Both the position numbers and the translations under genes were made by a program. The notes under the pieces are model-generated. The model searched no databases, was not told where the DNA came from, and saw nothing but the letters and a program-made list of their open reading frames with translations. DNA of 64,000 nucleotides. Source: Flavobacterium sp. 1 (GTDB lineage Bacteria > Bacteroidota > Bacteroidia > Flavobacteriales > Flavobacteriaceae). Where the stretch lies: the NCBI RefSeq assembly GCF_002797935.1, contig NZ_PGER01000001.1, positions 3,410,001 through 3,474,000 of the forward strand. The letters are read 5' to 3'. This document shows, piece after piece, positions 1-8,517 of the stretch (within the stretch, counting starts at the first letter, position 1; the number at the start of each line of letters is the position of its first letter).

Positions 1-323
1 CTTTTGCAGCAGAAGCTGTAAACAAAATCAAAGAAACCGTAACTCCTCATATAGAAAAAGCAGAAACCTTTGTAGAAGAAACTATAGACAAAATCAAAGA
101 AACCGCAACTCCTCATGTCGAAAAAGCTGAAGCATTTATAGAAGATGCTGTCGCCAAAGCAAAAGAAGCAGCAACCCCATATATTGAAAAAGCGGAATCA
201 ATTATAGACAATGCCAAAGCAAAAGGAAATGAAGATTTGAACAGCCTAAAAGAAAAAACAACTGCTTCTGATCCAAAAGACCTTGAAAACCCAACCAAAA
301 AGGAAGAAGAAAATCCCGAATAG
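1..323 (+). CDS. Repetitive, helix-rich protein (C-terminal part, 5' end outside window)
   Basis: An open frame enters from the left edge (first full codon at base 3) and stops with TAG at 321-323. The visible 106 residues contain three tandem 22-residue units at 24-89, 90-155 and 156-221. Each follows the pattern K-(I/A)-K-E-x-(V/A)-T-P-(H/Y)-(I/V)-E-K-A-E. A charged tail rich in Lys and Glu follows. Twenty-two-residue (2 x 11) repeats with a central Pro are typical of amphipathic helices in apolipoprotein-like, LEA-like and YtxH-type stress proteins. No enzymatic motif is visible. It lies 78 bp upstream of the mscS-like gene on the same strand. Membrane-associated or envelope-stress function is inference only. 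Confidence 0.6.
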   Translation, partial: FAAEAVNKIKETVTPHIEKAETFVEETIDKIKETATPHVEKAEAFIEDAVAKAKEAATPYIEKAESIIDNAKAKGNEDLNSLKEKTTASDPKDLENPTKKEEENPE

Positions 324-346
324 TTTTTATAAAAAATATAAAATCG

Positions 347-354
347 TATTTTTG
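347..354 (+). promoter_or_regulatory. Bacteroidota -7 box upstream of the MscS gene
   Basis: TATTTTTG matches the Bacteroidota -7 consensus TAnnTTTG and lies 47 bp before the ATG of the MscS-like gene. A clear -33 TTTG is not visible, so this is a moderate call. Confidence 0.4.
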
Positions 355-401
355 CAACTCAGTATACAACTCTCTTATTAGAGAATTTTATGAATTAAAA
401 T

Positions 402-1229
402 ATGACTTTAGATCCAAATTACATTGCCAATTACGCTAATACTTTTATAACAACGCTTATTAATTATTCCCCCCAGGTTATTTCTGCTTTAATTATTCTG
501 TTTATTGGTCTGTATGCCATTCGAATAATTAATAGGCTTATTCGAAAAATAATGATCAAAAGAAACTTAGACGCTACTCTTAGCAAGTTTCTTGCCGATA
601 TTTTACTTTGGGTTTTAAGAGTATTATTATTTGTCACTTTTATCGACAAATTAGGAATTGGAACATCATCATTTGTCGCAATCTTAGGTGCAATGGGGCT
701 TGCTGTTGGTTTGTCTTTACAAGGCTCATTATCTAATTTTGCTGGAGGAATGCTTATTATTCTCTTCAAGCCCTTTAAAGTAGGAGATACAATCGAAGCA
801 CAAGGCGTACAGGCTACCGTTTTGGAAATTCAAATTTTTGTAACCAAATTAATCACTTCAAATAATCAGACCATTTTTATTCCCAACGGAACCTTATCAA
901 ATGGCACGATTATCAACTATTCAATGCAGGGATCGCGAAGAGCCGATTTAACGATTTCCATATCGTATGAAACCAATTTAAAAGAGGCAAAAGATATTAT
1001 AACAACGGTCCTTAAAAACAACCCTAAAGTACTTACTTCACCAGCAGCAGAAGTATCTGTAAAGAACATAACCGATAATTCTATCCAACTAGCCGTAAGA
1101 CCCTGGGCAAAAAACGAAGATTTTAGTTCGGTTGTATCAGATACTTTAGAGAATTGCAAATTAGCCTTTGATACCGCAGGAATTATTTTTCAGCCGTATG
1201 TAACAGAGAAGTCCAAAAATAACAAATAA
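402..1229 (+). CDS. mscS: Small-conductance mechanosensitive ion channel (MscS family)
   Basis: This 275-residue protein is the normal length for a basic MscS channel. It has three N-terminal hydrophobic segments (about residues 18-45, 65-85 and 90-125). The third is the Gly/Ala-rich pore helix, with the pattern MGLAVGLSLQGSLSNFAGG. The beta domain follows immediately (FKVGDTIEAQG at about 127-137), and then the alpha/beta cytoplasmic vestibule with the family signature IFIPNGTLSNGTIINYS. MscS channels open under membrane tension to release solutes after hypo-osmotic shock. The gene converges on tsaB with only 9 bp between the stops. The family assignment is clear; the gating threshold and ion selectivity cannot be read from the sequence. 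Confidence 0.93.
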   Translation: MTLDPNYIANYANTFITTLINYSPQVISALIILFIGLYAIRIINRLIRKIMIKRNLDATLSKFLADILLWVLRVLLFVTFIDKLGIGTSSFVAILGAMGLAVGLSLQGSLSNFAGGMLIILFKPFKVGDTIEAQGVQATVLEIQIFVTKLITSNNQTIFIPNGTLSNGTIINYSMQGSRRADLTISISYETNLKEAKDIITTVLKNNPKVLTSPAAEVSVKNITDNSIQLAVRPWAKNEDFSSVVSDTLENCKLAFDTAGIIFQPYVTEKSKNNK

Positions 1230-1238
1230 CAATTCAGG

Positions 1239-1907
1239 CTATTTTTTTGGGGCAGCAATTAAAAAGTCTTTCAAATAATAAGGTTCAAAATAGGCGACAT
1301 CAACAGTGTCGTTTTTTTTGTATTTATCAAAGCTCAAAATACTCATTTCATTAGCCGACGGATACTTAATTCCATCTAAAAACACAAAATTGTCTTTTGT
1401 TAAAACCGTTTTGCATTTCTCATTACAGTCTCCAACAAAATATAGTTTCTCAGTAAAATCTTCAAAAGAATTTTCGGTAATGACTTCTGCTAAAACTTCT
1501 CGCTTTTTATCAAAAGAAGCCGAAAAAACAGCACTGTACACTTCCATTCTGCGGGCATCTATCATTGGAACAATCAATCCATCCGTCACCTTAACTTTAG
1601 AAGCCAATGATTGCAAAGTATCGATTGCTATCATTGGAATATCCAAAGCATAACACAAGCCTTTGGCCGTCGAAACACCTATCCTCAAACCAGTATAAGA
1701 GCCTGGACCTTGACTTACTGCAATCGCCGTTAAATCTTTCAATTGAATTCCAGCTTCACTGATAATTTCTTCAATAAAAACATGTAATCGCTCTGCATGA
1801 GAATACCCTTCTTCGGCAATTTCTTTGCACAATATAGTTTTTCCATCTTTTGCCAAAGCAACAGAACAATTCTTAGTAGCAGTTTCAATATTGAGAATAT
1901 AGGACAC
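1239..1907 (-). CDS. tsaB: tRNA threonylcarbamoyladenosine biosynthesis protein TsaB
   Basis: The 222-residue product begins with the ASKHA-type phosphate-1 strand (YILNIETATKNCSVAL) and carries the diagnostic segment VSQGPGSYTGLRIGVSTAKG at about residues 64-83. TsaB is an inactive paralogue of TsaD and scaffolds the TsaBDE complex that makes t6A at position 37 of ANN-decoding tRNAs. The C-terminal ADARRMEVYSAVF-like stretch (about 115-128) also fits TsaB. The longest frame begins with GTG at 1907, and no better ATG is seen nearby. A candidate promoter lies upstream at 1982-1989, with a 14-bp tandem repeat and a palindrome between it and the start. Confidence 0.92.
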   Translation of the reverse strand: MSYILNIETATKNCSVALAKDGKTILCKEIAEEGYSHAERLHVFIEEIISEAGIQLKDLTAIAVSQGPGSYTGLRIGVSTAKGLCYALDIPMIAIDTLQSLASKVKVTDGLIVPMIDARRMEVYSAVFSASFDKKREVLAEVITENSFEDFTEKLYFVGDCNEKCKTVLTKDNFVFLDGIKYPSANEMSILSFDKYKKNDTVDVAYFEPYYLKDFLIAAPKK

Positions 1908-1920
1908 TTTAATTTAGATT

Positions 1921-1968
1921 TTAGATTGCAGATTCTAGATTGCAGATTTTAGATTTATAAATCTAAAA
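1921..1968. repeat. 14-bp tandem repeat followed by a 22-bp perfect palindrome
   Basis: Two copies of (T/C)TAGATTGCAGATT lie at 1921-1934 and 1935-1948, with a partial copy just before them. They run into a perfect palindrome at 1947-1968 (arms TTTTAGATTTA). The repeats sit in the 5' leader of tsaB. They could be a simple-sequence expansion or fold as a hairpin in the leader RNA. Confidence 0.6.
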
Positions 1969-1981
1969 CTTATTGCGCTTG

Positions 1982-1989
1982 CAAATTTA
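1982..1989 (-). promoter_or_regulatory. Candidate -7 box for tsaB
   Basis: On the minus strand this reads TAAATTTG, an exact match to TAnnTTTG, 75 bp upstream of the tsaB start. No convincing -33 box is spaced correctly. Confidence 0.4.
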
Positions 1990-2014
1990 CACCGAATTTT
2001 CAAAAATCCTTTAT

Positions 2015-2057
2015 AAAAAAAGCACTTCCTGAAAACTTCAAGACGTGCTTTTTTTTG
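2015..2057 (-). terminator. Intrinsic terminator of the ABC efflux operon
   Basis: Read leftward, the stem AAGCACG...GTGCTTT is followed by a run of seven Ts. It lies about 30 bp after the stop of the last gene in the efflux operon and before the tsaB promoter, so it separates the two transcripts. The arms are AAAAAAAGCAC (2015-2025) and GTGCTTTTTTTTG (2045-2057). Confidence 0.7.
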
Positions 2058-2087
2058 TTTCGAAAGAGAAACGAAATCAGTTCAAAA

Positions 2088-3383
2088 TTATTTTTTCTTA
2101 TCCCCTTCAGACAAAACAAATACCTTATCCCCTGAATTTAAGTCTTTAGAAACCGTAGTATAAGGACCTGTAATTACTACTTCTCCTTTTTTAAGCCCAG
2201 ATAACACTTCAATATTAGTATCATCTTGGATTCCAGTTTTTATAATTTTGATTTTGGCTTTATCACCCACTTTCACAAAAACACATTCCAGTTTTTTATC
2301 ACTTTTAGGAGCAGGTTTTTTCTCATCAGATTCAGGACCATCCGCTTTACCAATTTTAACGGCAGTTGTATCAGACTTTACCACAACAGAACTTATTGGA
2401 ACTTTAACCACATTCGTTTTTGTGGTAGTAATAATATCAACTGTTGCCGTCATTCCTGGGCGAAATGGAGAATAAGATGCTGGCTTGCCTACCACTAAAT
2501 CTTTATAAGACTCTTTCAAAATTCTAACTTTTACTTTAAAATTAGTTACCTGATCAGCTGTTAAAGCCGTACTGGCAGAATTGGAAATACTGGTAACAAC
2601 ACCTTTGAATTGTTTTTTCAAATAAGCATCCACTTCAACATTGGCCAGATCTCCAACTTTTATTTTTACAATATCATTTTCATTGACATCAACTTCAACT
2701 TCCATGTTGTTCAAGTTGGCAACTCTCAAAAGTTCGGTACCCGCCATTTGCTGTGTTCCCAAAACTCTTTCTCCAAGCTCTACATTCAATACAGAAATCG
2801 TACCATCTGCAGGAGCGTAAATCACTGTTCTGCCTAAGTTATCTTTAGCTTCATTTACAGTTGCCGATGCACTTTGCACACTATAATATGCTGATTGCTT
2901 ATTAGCTTTTGCTACTTCAAAAGAAGAAACAGCCTTGTCCCAGTCTGATTTGGAAATAATTCCTTTCTCAAACAACGTTTTATTTCTTTCGTAATTTGCC
3001 TTAGCCTCATTAAACGATGCATCAGACTGGCTTAAACCTGCCTTAGAACCTGACAAATTAGCAACGCTTCTGTTCAATCCAGAAGTATATAAATCAGGAT
3101 TAATTTTTACTAATAAATCTCCTTTCTTAACAACTTGTCCTTCTTTAATAGGCAAATCTATAATTTCCCCAGAAACCATAGAAGCAATTTTAACCTCAAT
3201 TTCAGGTTGAATTTTACCAGTTGCCGAAACAGTTTCTACTATTGTACCAGTTTCTGTGTTGGCAATTTCCACTTCCTTGCCTTTATCTTTGTTCCCAATA
3301 ATTCCTGCTTTTGAAAGCCCTATTAATAATCCAATAACTAATACTGCTGCTCCTAATAATATGTAAATTGTTTTTTTTGACAT
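2088..3383 (-). CDS. Efflux periplasmic adaptor (HlyD/MacA family), second adaptor of the operon
   Basis: From the ATG at 3383 (4 bp after the TolC stop) the product is 431 residues. It has an N-terminal membrane anchor (about residues 5-25), a lipoyl/barrel-sandwich half-motif (VSGEIIDLPIKEGQVVKKGDLLVKI-like), a coiled-coil hairpin around residues 110-190 rich in Ala/Lys/Glu, a second lipoyl half, a beta-barrel domain and a membrane-proximal domain. A Lys/Pro/Asp-rich loop occurs at about 350-375. MacA-type adaptors join an inner-membrane ABC permease to the TolC channel. A longer frame to 3434 exists, but it overlaps the TolC gene and precedes the anchor, so the shorter start is preferred. 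This is the second adaptor in the operon. Confidence 0.88.
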   Translation of the reverse strand: MSKKTIYILLGAAVLVIGLLIGLSKAGIIGNKDKGKEVEIANTETGTIVETVSATGKIQPEIEVKIASMVSGEIIDLPIKEGQVVKKGDLLVKINPDLYTSGLNRSVANLSGSKAGLSQSDASFNEAKANYERNKTLFEKGIISKSDWDKAVSSFEVAKANKQSAYYSVQSASATVNEAKDNLGRTVIYAPADGTISVLNVELGERVLGTQQMAGTELLRVANLNNMEVEVDVNENDIVKIKVGDLANVEVDAYLKKQFKGVVTSISNSASTALTADQVTNFKVKVRILKESYKDLVVGKPASYSPFRPGMTATVDIITTTKTNVVKVPISSVVVKSDTTAVKIGKADGPESDEKKPAPKSDKKLECVFVKVGDKAKIKIIKTGIQDDTNIEVLSGLKKGEVVITGPYTTVSKDLNSGDKVFVLSEGDKKK

Positions 3384-3387
3384 GGTG

Positions 3388-4767
3388 CTATTTTTTAGTA
3401 ATTGGGACAATTGGAATTCCAAAATAGAATTCAAGTATTTTTATTTTAAACATGTATTCGTATTTTGTTCTTATAACATCTGACTGCGCATTGGTTAACA
3501 ATGTCTGAGCCTGCGTAAAATCAAATGAATTCATCAAACCTACATCATACTTTTCTTTTGCGTAGTTGTAAGCTTGCTGTCTTGCCTCTAAAGTTACCGT
3601 TGATGACTCATATGCATTTAAAGCTCCTTTTGCATCTGTAAAAGCAGTGTAAACGTTACGTTGCAAATCTAAACTTTTTTGCTCTAAATCTATTTTGGAC
3701 TTCTCTAAACTTACCTTACTGCGTTCAACATTATTTCTAACTGAGAATCCGTTAAATATTGGAACATTCAATTGAAAACCAAAATTATGTCCTTTATTAT
3801 CACTAAACTGATCCAAAACAGAATGCGGTCCCGTATAAATCGGATTCCCATTACCATCAGTACCGACAAGTCTATCACTGTAACTCGCACTTGTACCAAA
3901 CTGATAAAAGCCTCTAAGAGTAGGCTGAAAAGCACCTCTGGCGATAACAACATTTCTCTCTGCAATTTCAAGATTTGTTTGTGCCAGCTTCAATTCTGTT
4001 CTTATTTCTTTTGCCTTATTATAAATATCAGTTGGAGTTTGCGCCATGATATTATTCTCATCCTTTGCATTTGTATTATCAACAACATCAAAATCGGTAA
4101 ACTCTTTCAGCTGTAAAAGTTGTGAAAGGCTTAATTTAGAAATCAACAAACTATTTTCAGCAACTATAATAGCCTGTTGATCAGTTGCTGTAGTCGCTTT
4201 CAAATCAAACAAATCGCCCCGAGGAATTGATCCTGCATTAACCATTTGTTCAGAACGAGCCAAACGCTTTTGATCAATAGATAATTGCTCTTTCTTTACT
4301 TTTAAATTTTCTTTATTAAAAAGAATTTCTAAAAATGCATTCGCTACATTCAGTGAAATATCTTCCTGCATTTTCAAAAGTTGGTATTGGGATGCTATTA
4401 TAGAAAGTTTAGCTCTTCTATAAGCATTTTGATTTTGCAGACCTTTATAAATATCAACACCTGCGTTAACTCCTAATGAAGAATACTGTGTAGTTTGAGT
4501 TGAAGTAATATTGGTAACTGGGTTAACGTTCAATCCTATATTCCAGGAGTGCGAAGCATTTCCGCTTACTGATGGCAGATAACTGCCAAGAGCCCCTTTT
4601 TTATCAATTGCAGCATTTTTAACATCTAGCTCAGAAAGTTTAATTGTGATATTATTTTCTAATGCATAACGCACACATTCCTCTAATGTCCATTGTTTAG
4701 ATTGCGCTTGAGAGGACAATCCTGTCAGGAATACAAAAGCGATACTTATATAATTTATTTTTTTCAT
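3388..4767 (-). CDS. tolC: TolC-family outer-membrane efflux protein
   Basis: This 459-residue protein begins with a Sec signal peptide ending near SSQAQ (about residue 22). It contains the internally duplicated outer-membrane-efflux fold: the opening motif WTLEECVRYALENN, two long Ala/Lys/Glu/Gln-rich helical hairpins, and the segment FQLNVPIFNGFSVRNNVE at about 325-345. TolC proteins form trimeric tunnels through the outer membrane and periplasm. The gene sits between the two adaptor genes of the efflux operon, 77 bp from the upstream adaptor and 4 bp from the downstream one, so co-transcription is likely. Confidence 0.93.
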   Translation of the reverse strand: MKKINYISIAFVFLTGLSSQAQSKQWTLEECVRYALENNITIKLSELDVKNAAIDKKGALGSYLPSVSGNASHSWNIGLNVNPVTNITSTQTTQYSSLGVNAGVDIYKGLQNQNAYRRAKLSIIASQYQLLKMQEDISLNVANAFLEILFNKENLKVKKEQLSIDQKRLARSEQMVNAGSIPRGDLFDLKATTATDQQAIIVAENSLLISKLSLSQLLQLKEFTDFDVVDNTNAKDENNIMAQTPTDIYNKAKEIRTELKLAQTNLEIAERNVVIARGAFQPTLRGFYQFGTSASYSDRLVGTDGNGNPIYTGPHSVLDQFSDNKGHNFGFQLNVPIFNGFSVRNNVERSKVSLEKSKIDLEQKSLDLQRNVYTAFTDAKGALNAYESSTVTLEARQQAYNYAKEKYDVGLMNSFDFTQAQTLLTNAQSDVIRTKYEYMFKIKILEFYFGIPIVPITKK

Positions 4768-4844
4768 TTGTAATGGAATAAAAACACAGCAAACAGACTG
4801 TATATATTGAACTTAATTTGTTTATCAAAAAACTGCTTCAGTGA

Positions 4845-5963
4845 TTAGTTTGGTTTTGCTTCCTCAGTTTTCAAGCCTTGATTCCAGACTTTAATTTTGT
4901 CTAAAGCTTTAATACCACTTTTTATTTCAACATAAATTCCATCGCTTACTCCTAGAATTATGTTTTTTCTTATGAATTTTTGCAAACTAGTTTGAACTTC
5001 AACATAAGGCTTTAGCGTTTTTTTATCAAATTGAACTAATGATTCTTTTACAGCCTGCACTTTATCTGCTTTCTCTAAGATGATAGAAGCATTGGCACTT
5101 AATCCAGCTCTGATAAATGTATTGTCTCTATTGGTTAGAGTAGCTTTAATTTCAAATTGTATCGCTCCATTTTCAGTTTTCCCTTTTGGTGCAATGTAAG
5201 TCAAAACAGCAGTGAACTTTTTATTTTCAATAGCTCCAACTGTAATTTCAATAGGCATATTTAACTTTATTTTTCCAACTTCAGACTCATCAACTTTACC
5301 AACAAATATCATTCTTCCAATATCTGCAACACTTGCAATAGTAGTTCCTTCATTAAAGTTATTACTTTCTATAACTTGGTTTCCGACTTTTACCGGAACG
5401 TCAAGTACCATTCCATTTACAGTTGATCGAATCAAAGTATTAGCATAATTTCCTAATCCAGAACTTGTTCCCGTTTTTACAATATCAAATCCTTGAACAG
5501 ATGCGCTATAATTTTGCTTAGCTTGATTATATGCTAATTGTGCGGCATCAAAATCATTGGCAGAAATCACTCCTTTATCAAATAATGTTTTTTGCCTTTG
5601 GTACAATTTCTCTTGATTATCTAATGTAATTCTGGCTGTTTTTACTTGATTTTGAGAATTACTCAAATTAGAAACATTGGCAACCACTTTGATTTTAGCA
5701 ATCATATCACCTGCTTTAACAGATTCTCCTGCTTTAATATACACCGCTTCAATAATTCCGGAAATATTCGGTTTGATTAACACTTCTTCATCCGGAACAA
5801 TATTCCCTGTGGCAAGCGTGCTTTTTACGATAGTTTTCACTTCTACTTTATCAGTTTCAAAAACGATAGGAGATTCCTGATTTTTGGCATATAAATAATA
5901 TAACGCCCCGAAAAAAACTATTGCAATTAAAATCAATATGGTTATGGTTACTCCTTTTTTCAT
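4845..5963 (-). CDS. macA: Efflux periplasmic adaptor (HlyD/MacA family), first adaptor of the operon
   Basis: The 372-residue product has an N-terminal membrane anchor (residues 5-26), a lipoyl half-motif (KPNISGIIEAVYIKAGESVKAGD at about 64-86), a coiled-coil hairpin at about 100-165, the second lipoyl half (RSTVNGMVLDVPVKVGNQV) and C-terminal barrel domains. It follows the second permease gene by 41 bp. MacA-like proteins bridge MacB-type permeases to TolC and stimulate the ATPase. Its sequence clearly differs from the second adaptor at 2088-3383, so the operon has two non-identical adaptors rather than a recent duplication. Confidence 0.9.
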   Translation of the reverse strand: MKKGVTITILILIAIVFFGALYYLYAKNQESPIVFETDKVEVKTIVKSTLATGNIVPDEEVLIKPNISGIIEAVYIKAGESVKAGDMIAKIKVVANVSNLSNSQNQVKTARITLDNQEKLYQRQKTLFDKGVISANDFDAAQLAYNQAKQNYSASVQGFDIVKTGTSSGLGNYANTLIRSTVNGMVLDVPVKVGNQVIESNNFNEGTTIASVADIGRMIFVGKVDESEVGKIKLNMPIEITVGAIENKKFTAVLTYIAPKGKTENGAIQFEIKATLTNRDNTFIRAGLSANASIILEKADKVQAVKESLVQFDKKTLKPYVEVQTSLQKFIRKNIILGVSDGIYVEIKSGIKALDKIKVWNQGLKTEEAKPN

Positions 5964-6004
5964 TTTATAAATTTTTTATTCGATTATTATTTTTTGATTG
6001 ACTT

Positions 6005-7270
6005 TTATTCAGTTCGTAATGCTTCTACGGGCTTAACATTTATAGCGGTTTGAGCGGGAATAAATCCTGCCAGCAATCCTGAACCCACTAATATTAACAA
6101 GGCTATAAAAACAACCACTAAATCTACGCTCGGATTAACAAACATCATCCCTTCTGACGGCATCGATGATAAGATCATATTCAGAATAGCTATTAAACCG
6201 GTAGCTATCGCAATACCAAACATACCTGCAATTATTGTTAAAAAGATTGCTTCTAATAAAATCTGGGATCGAATAGCGCCAGGAGTTGCTCCTAATGCTC
6301 TTCTGATTCCAATTTCTTTGGTTCGCTCTTTCACCACAATCAGCATAATATTTGAAATTCCAATAATCCCTGATAACAGCACTAAAGTCCCAACAAAATA
6401 GGCAATGAATTTAAGAACCATAAACAAATCCTGGACTTTTTGAAATTCTGCAAATAGATCAAAATTACCAACAGCTCTTTCATCGTCAGGGTGAATAGAA
6501 TGTCTTTCTCTCATAAACGCCAGAATTCCAGGTCTAAGTTTAGTGATGGAAGCATCATCATTTGCAGTAAGCGCCATCCAGCCAACTTTATCTCCAAAAT
6601 TAAAAGCCTGCTGAAATGTAGTAAAAGGAATGAATATATTTTTCTGAGCCGATTCAGCATTACCGTTATTCTGCCCTTTTGATTTATAAACTCCGACTAC
6701 CATAAAGTTGACTCCATTTATTTTAATGTAAGTCCCCATTACTTCTTCGGCATTTTTATATAATTCATTAATTACCCCCTGTCCTATTATAGTTACTTTA
6801 CGTTTCAAAAGAATGTCCTGCTGATTTACAAAACGTCCTTTTACAATATCCATCTGTTCCTGTTTTACTAATTCCGGATAATCGCCGTAAATAGTATAAG
6901 CACCAGTTTTTGTGCCTCGAACCACATTACTGACTCCATTAAAATCACCTAGCTGATTACGGGGAGATACATACAATAAGTCAGGAAATTTTTGTTTTAA
7001 AGCATCAACATCACTATTTTTAAAATCATATCTTCTGGTTTTAGGTAATCCCTTATATGGTTTTGAGGTAGTTTGAGTCCACATAAACATGGTATTAGTA
7101 GCAATACCGTCAAATCCTTTTTTGACACCGTTCTCCAAACCATTGGATGCCGCCAATAATATCACCAAAATGAATATTCCCCAAAACACCCCAAAAGCCG
7201 TAAGCAGCGTTCGGAAGGTATTGGCAGTTAAAGCCTCTAAAATTTCGTTCCAATTTTCTCTGTCAAACAT
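6005..7270 (-). CDS. MacB-type ABC transporter permease (FtsX/MacB_PCD), subunit 2
   Basis: A 421-residue MacB-topology permease. It has TM1 at about residues 15-38, then a large periplasmic domain (about 40-290) containing the MacB_PCD pattern, then three C-terminal TM helices forming the FtsX domain (about 290-410). The coupling-helix region reads VVKERTKEIGIRRALGATPGAIRSQ, and the C-terminal signature is IPAQTAINVKPVEALR. It lacks a fused nucleotide-binding domain, unlike E. coli MacB. The separate ATPase is the first gene of the operon. Only 2 bp separate it from the paralogous permease, suggesting a heterodimeric transporter. Substrate unknown; the family exports macrolides, peptides, lipoproteins or enterotoxins. 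Confidence 0.9.
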   Translation of the reverse strand: MFDRENWNEILEALTANTFRTLLTAFGVFWGIFILVILLAASNGLENGVKKGFDGIATNTMFMWTQTTSKPYKGLPKTRRYDFKNSDVDALKQKFPDLLYVSPRNQLGDFNGVSNVVRGTKTGAYTIYGDYPELVKQEQMDIVKGRFVNQQDILLKRKVTIIGQGVINELYKNAEEVMGTYIKINGVNFMVVGVYKSKGQNNGNAESAQKNIFIPFTTFQQAFNFGDKVGWMALTANDDASITKLRPGILAFMRERHSIHPDDERAVGNFDLFAEFQKVQDLFMVLKFIAYFVGTLVLLSGIIGISNIMLIVVKERTKEIGIRRALGATPGAIRSQILLEAIFLTIIAGMFGIAIATGLIAILNMILSSMPSEGMMFVNPSVDLVVVFIALLILVGSGLLAGFIPAQTAINVKPVEALRTE

Positions 7271-7272
7271 AA

Positions 7273-8517
7273 TTATTCGTCTCTAAGTGCTATAATAGGC
7301 CTAATTTTAGCTGCTCTGTAAGCAGGAACAAATCCTGCTAAAGCTCCTGCAACTACCAAAACTATTAAGGTTGATACCGCAACAGTAAAATCGACCTGCG
7401 GATTCTGAAAATACTCGCTTTGCGCATGGGGACCAACCAATTCTAAAAGAGCTAATCCTGTTAATAATCCCATGAATCCAGAAATAGTGGTAATAAAAAT
7501 AGACTCATGCAAAATCATTAGAATAATCGAAACTGGTGAAGCGCCAAGTGCTTTTCGAATACCAATTTCCTTGGTTCGTTCTTTTACAATAATCATCATA
7601 ATATTACTGACCCCAACAACACCAGCAATAATAGTACAAATTCCAACCCACCAGAAAAACAATCGGATATAAAGGTTCAAATCATAAAACTTCTTGGCTT
7701 CTTTAACAGAATTAAAAATTCCAACAGCGCTTTCATCATCAGGAGCAGCACCATTTTTACTTCTCAATAATTTTCCATAATCATTTTTGAATTGTTCGGA
7801 CTCGGCAACAGCTTCTTCATAAGTGTCTTTCTTTTTCATAGTATAAGCCATATAACTTATTTTATCTCCTAATCCAAAAACCTGCTGTGCTGTACTTAAA
7901 GGTACAAATACTCTACTTTCTTCTCTCTCCCCTCCTGGATCAGTAAACACACCAACTACTTTAAAATTGATATTCGCCACAGTAATTTGTTCGCCTATAG
8001 GATTTTTTTCTTTAAACAGATCTAATTTGACTTTTTGTCCAATCACAGCCACTTTTACATTGTGTTTCAAATCATTTGCATTAATATACCTGCCTTCTAT
8101 AACTGATACATTTTCTATTCCCATACCGTCTGTATTGACACCTCTGTATTGATAATTCCCTGATTCCTTTCCATAACTTACGGTAATTCCCCAGCCAGTA
8201 GCAGTAGCTCCATTTTTATCCAATTGGTCTCCGTATTTTTGGACTGCAAGATCAAAATCGCTATTTCTAAATTGTATTTCTCTTCCAGGATTTAATCCCT
8301 TGTAGGCTTTGGTTGTTGTACCGGACCAAACCTCAATTACACCAGCGGCATCTCTTTCAAATTGTTTTTCAATTCCGTTTTGCAGACCTTTTCCAACACC
8401 CAGCAAAATCACCAAAATAAAGATACCCGAAGCAACCGAAACCCCAGTGAGGAAAGTTCTCAGTTTATTCTTGGCGATAGCCTCAAATATTTCCTGCCAG
8501 CGTTCTATATTAAACAT
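7273..8517 (-). CDS. MacB-type ABC transporter permease (FtsX/MacB_PCD), subunit 1
   Basis: The 414-residue protein has the same architecture as its neighbour: TM1 at about 15-38, a periplasmic MacB_PCD domain, and a C-terminal three-helix FtsX domain with the coupling segment VKERTKEIGIRKALGASPVS and the end motif FVPAYRAAKIRPIIALR. It overlaps the ATPase gene by 8 bp, indicating translational coupling. The two permeases are clearly diverged paralogues, so the likely assembly is ATPase2-permeaseA-permeaseB. Their periplasmic domains differ most, which is where adaptor contacts are made. Confidence 0.9.
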   Translation of the reverse strand: MFNIERWQEIFEAIAKNKLRTFLTGVSVASGIFILVILLGVGKGLQNGIEKQFERDAAGVIEVWSGTTTKAYKGLNPGREIQFRNSDFDLAVQKYGDQLDKNGATATGWGITVSYGKESGNYQYRGVNTDGMGIENVSVIEGRYINANDLKHNVKVAVIGQKVKLDLFKEKNPIGEQITVANINFKVVGVFTDPGGEREESRVFVPLSTAQQVFGLGDKISYMAYTMKKKDTYEEAVAESEQFKNDYGKLLRSKNGAAPDDESAVGIFNSVKEAKKFYDLNLYIRLFFWWVGICTIIAGVVGVSNIMMIIVKERTKEIGIRKALGASPVSIILMILHESIFITTISGFMGLLTGLALLELVGPHAQSEYFQNPQVDFTVAVSTLIVLVVAGALAGFVPAYRAAKIRPIIALRDE

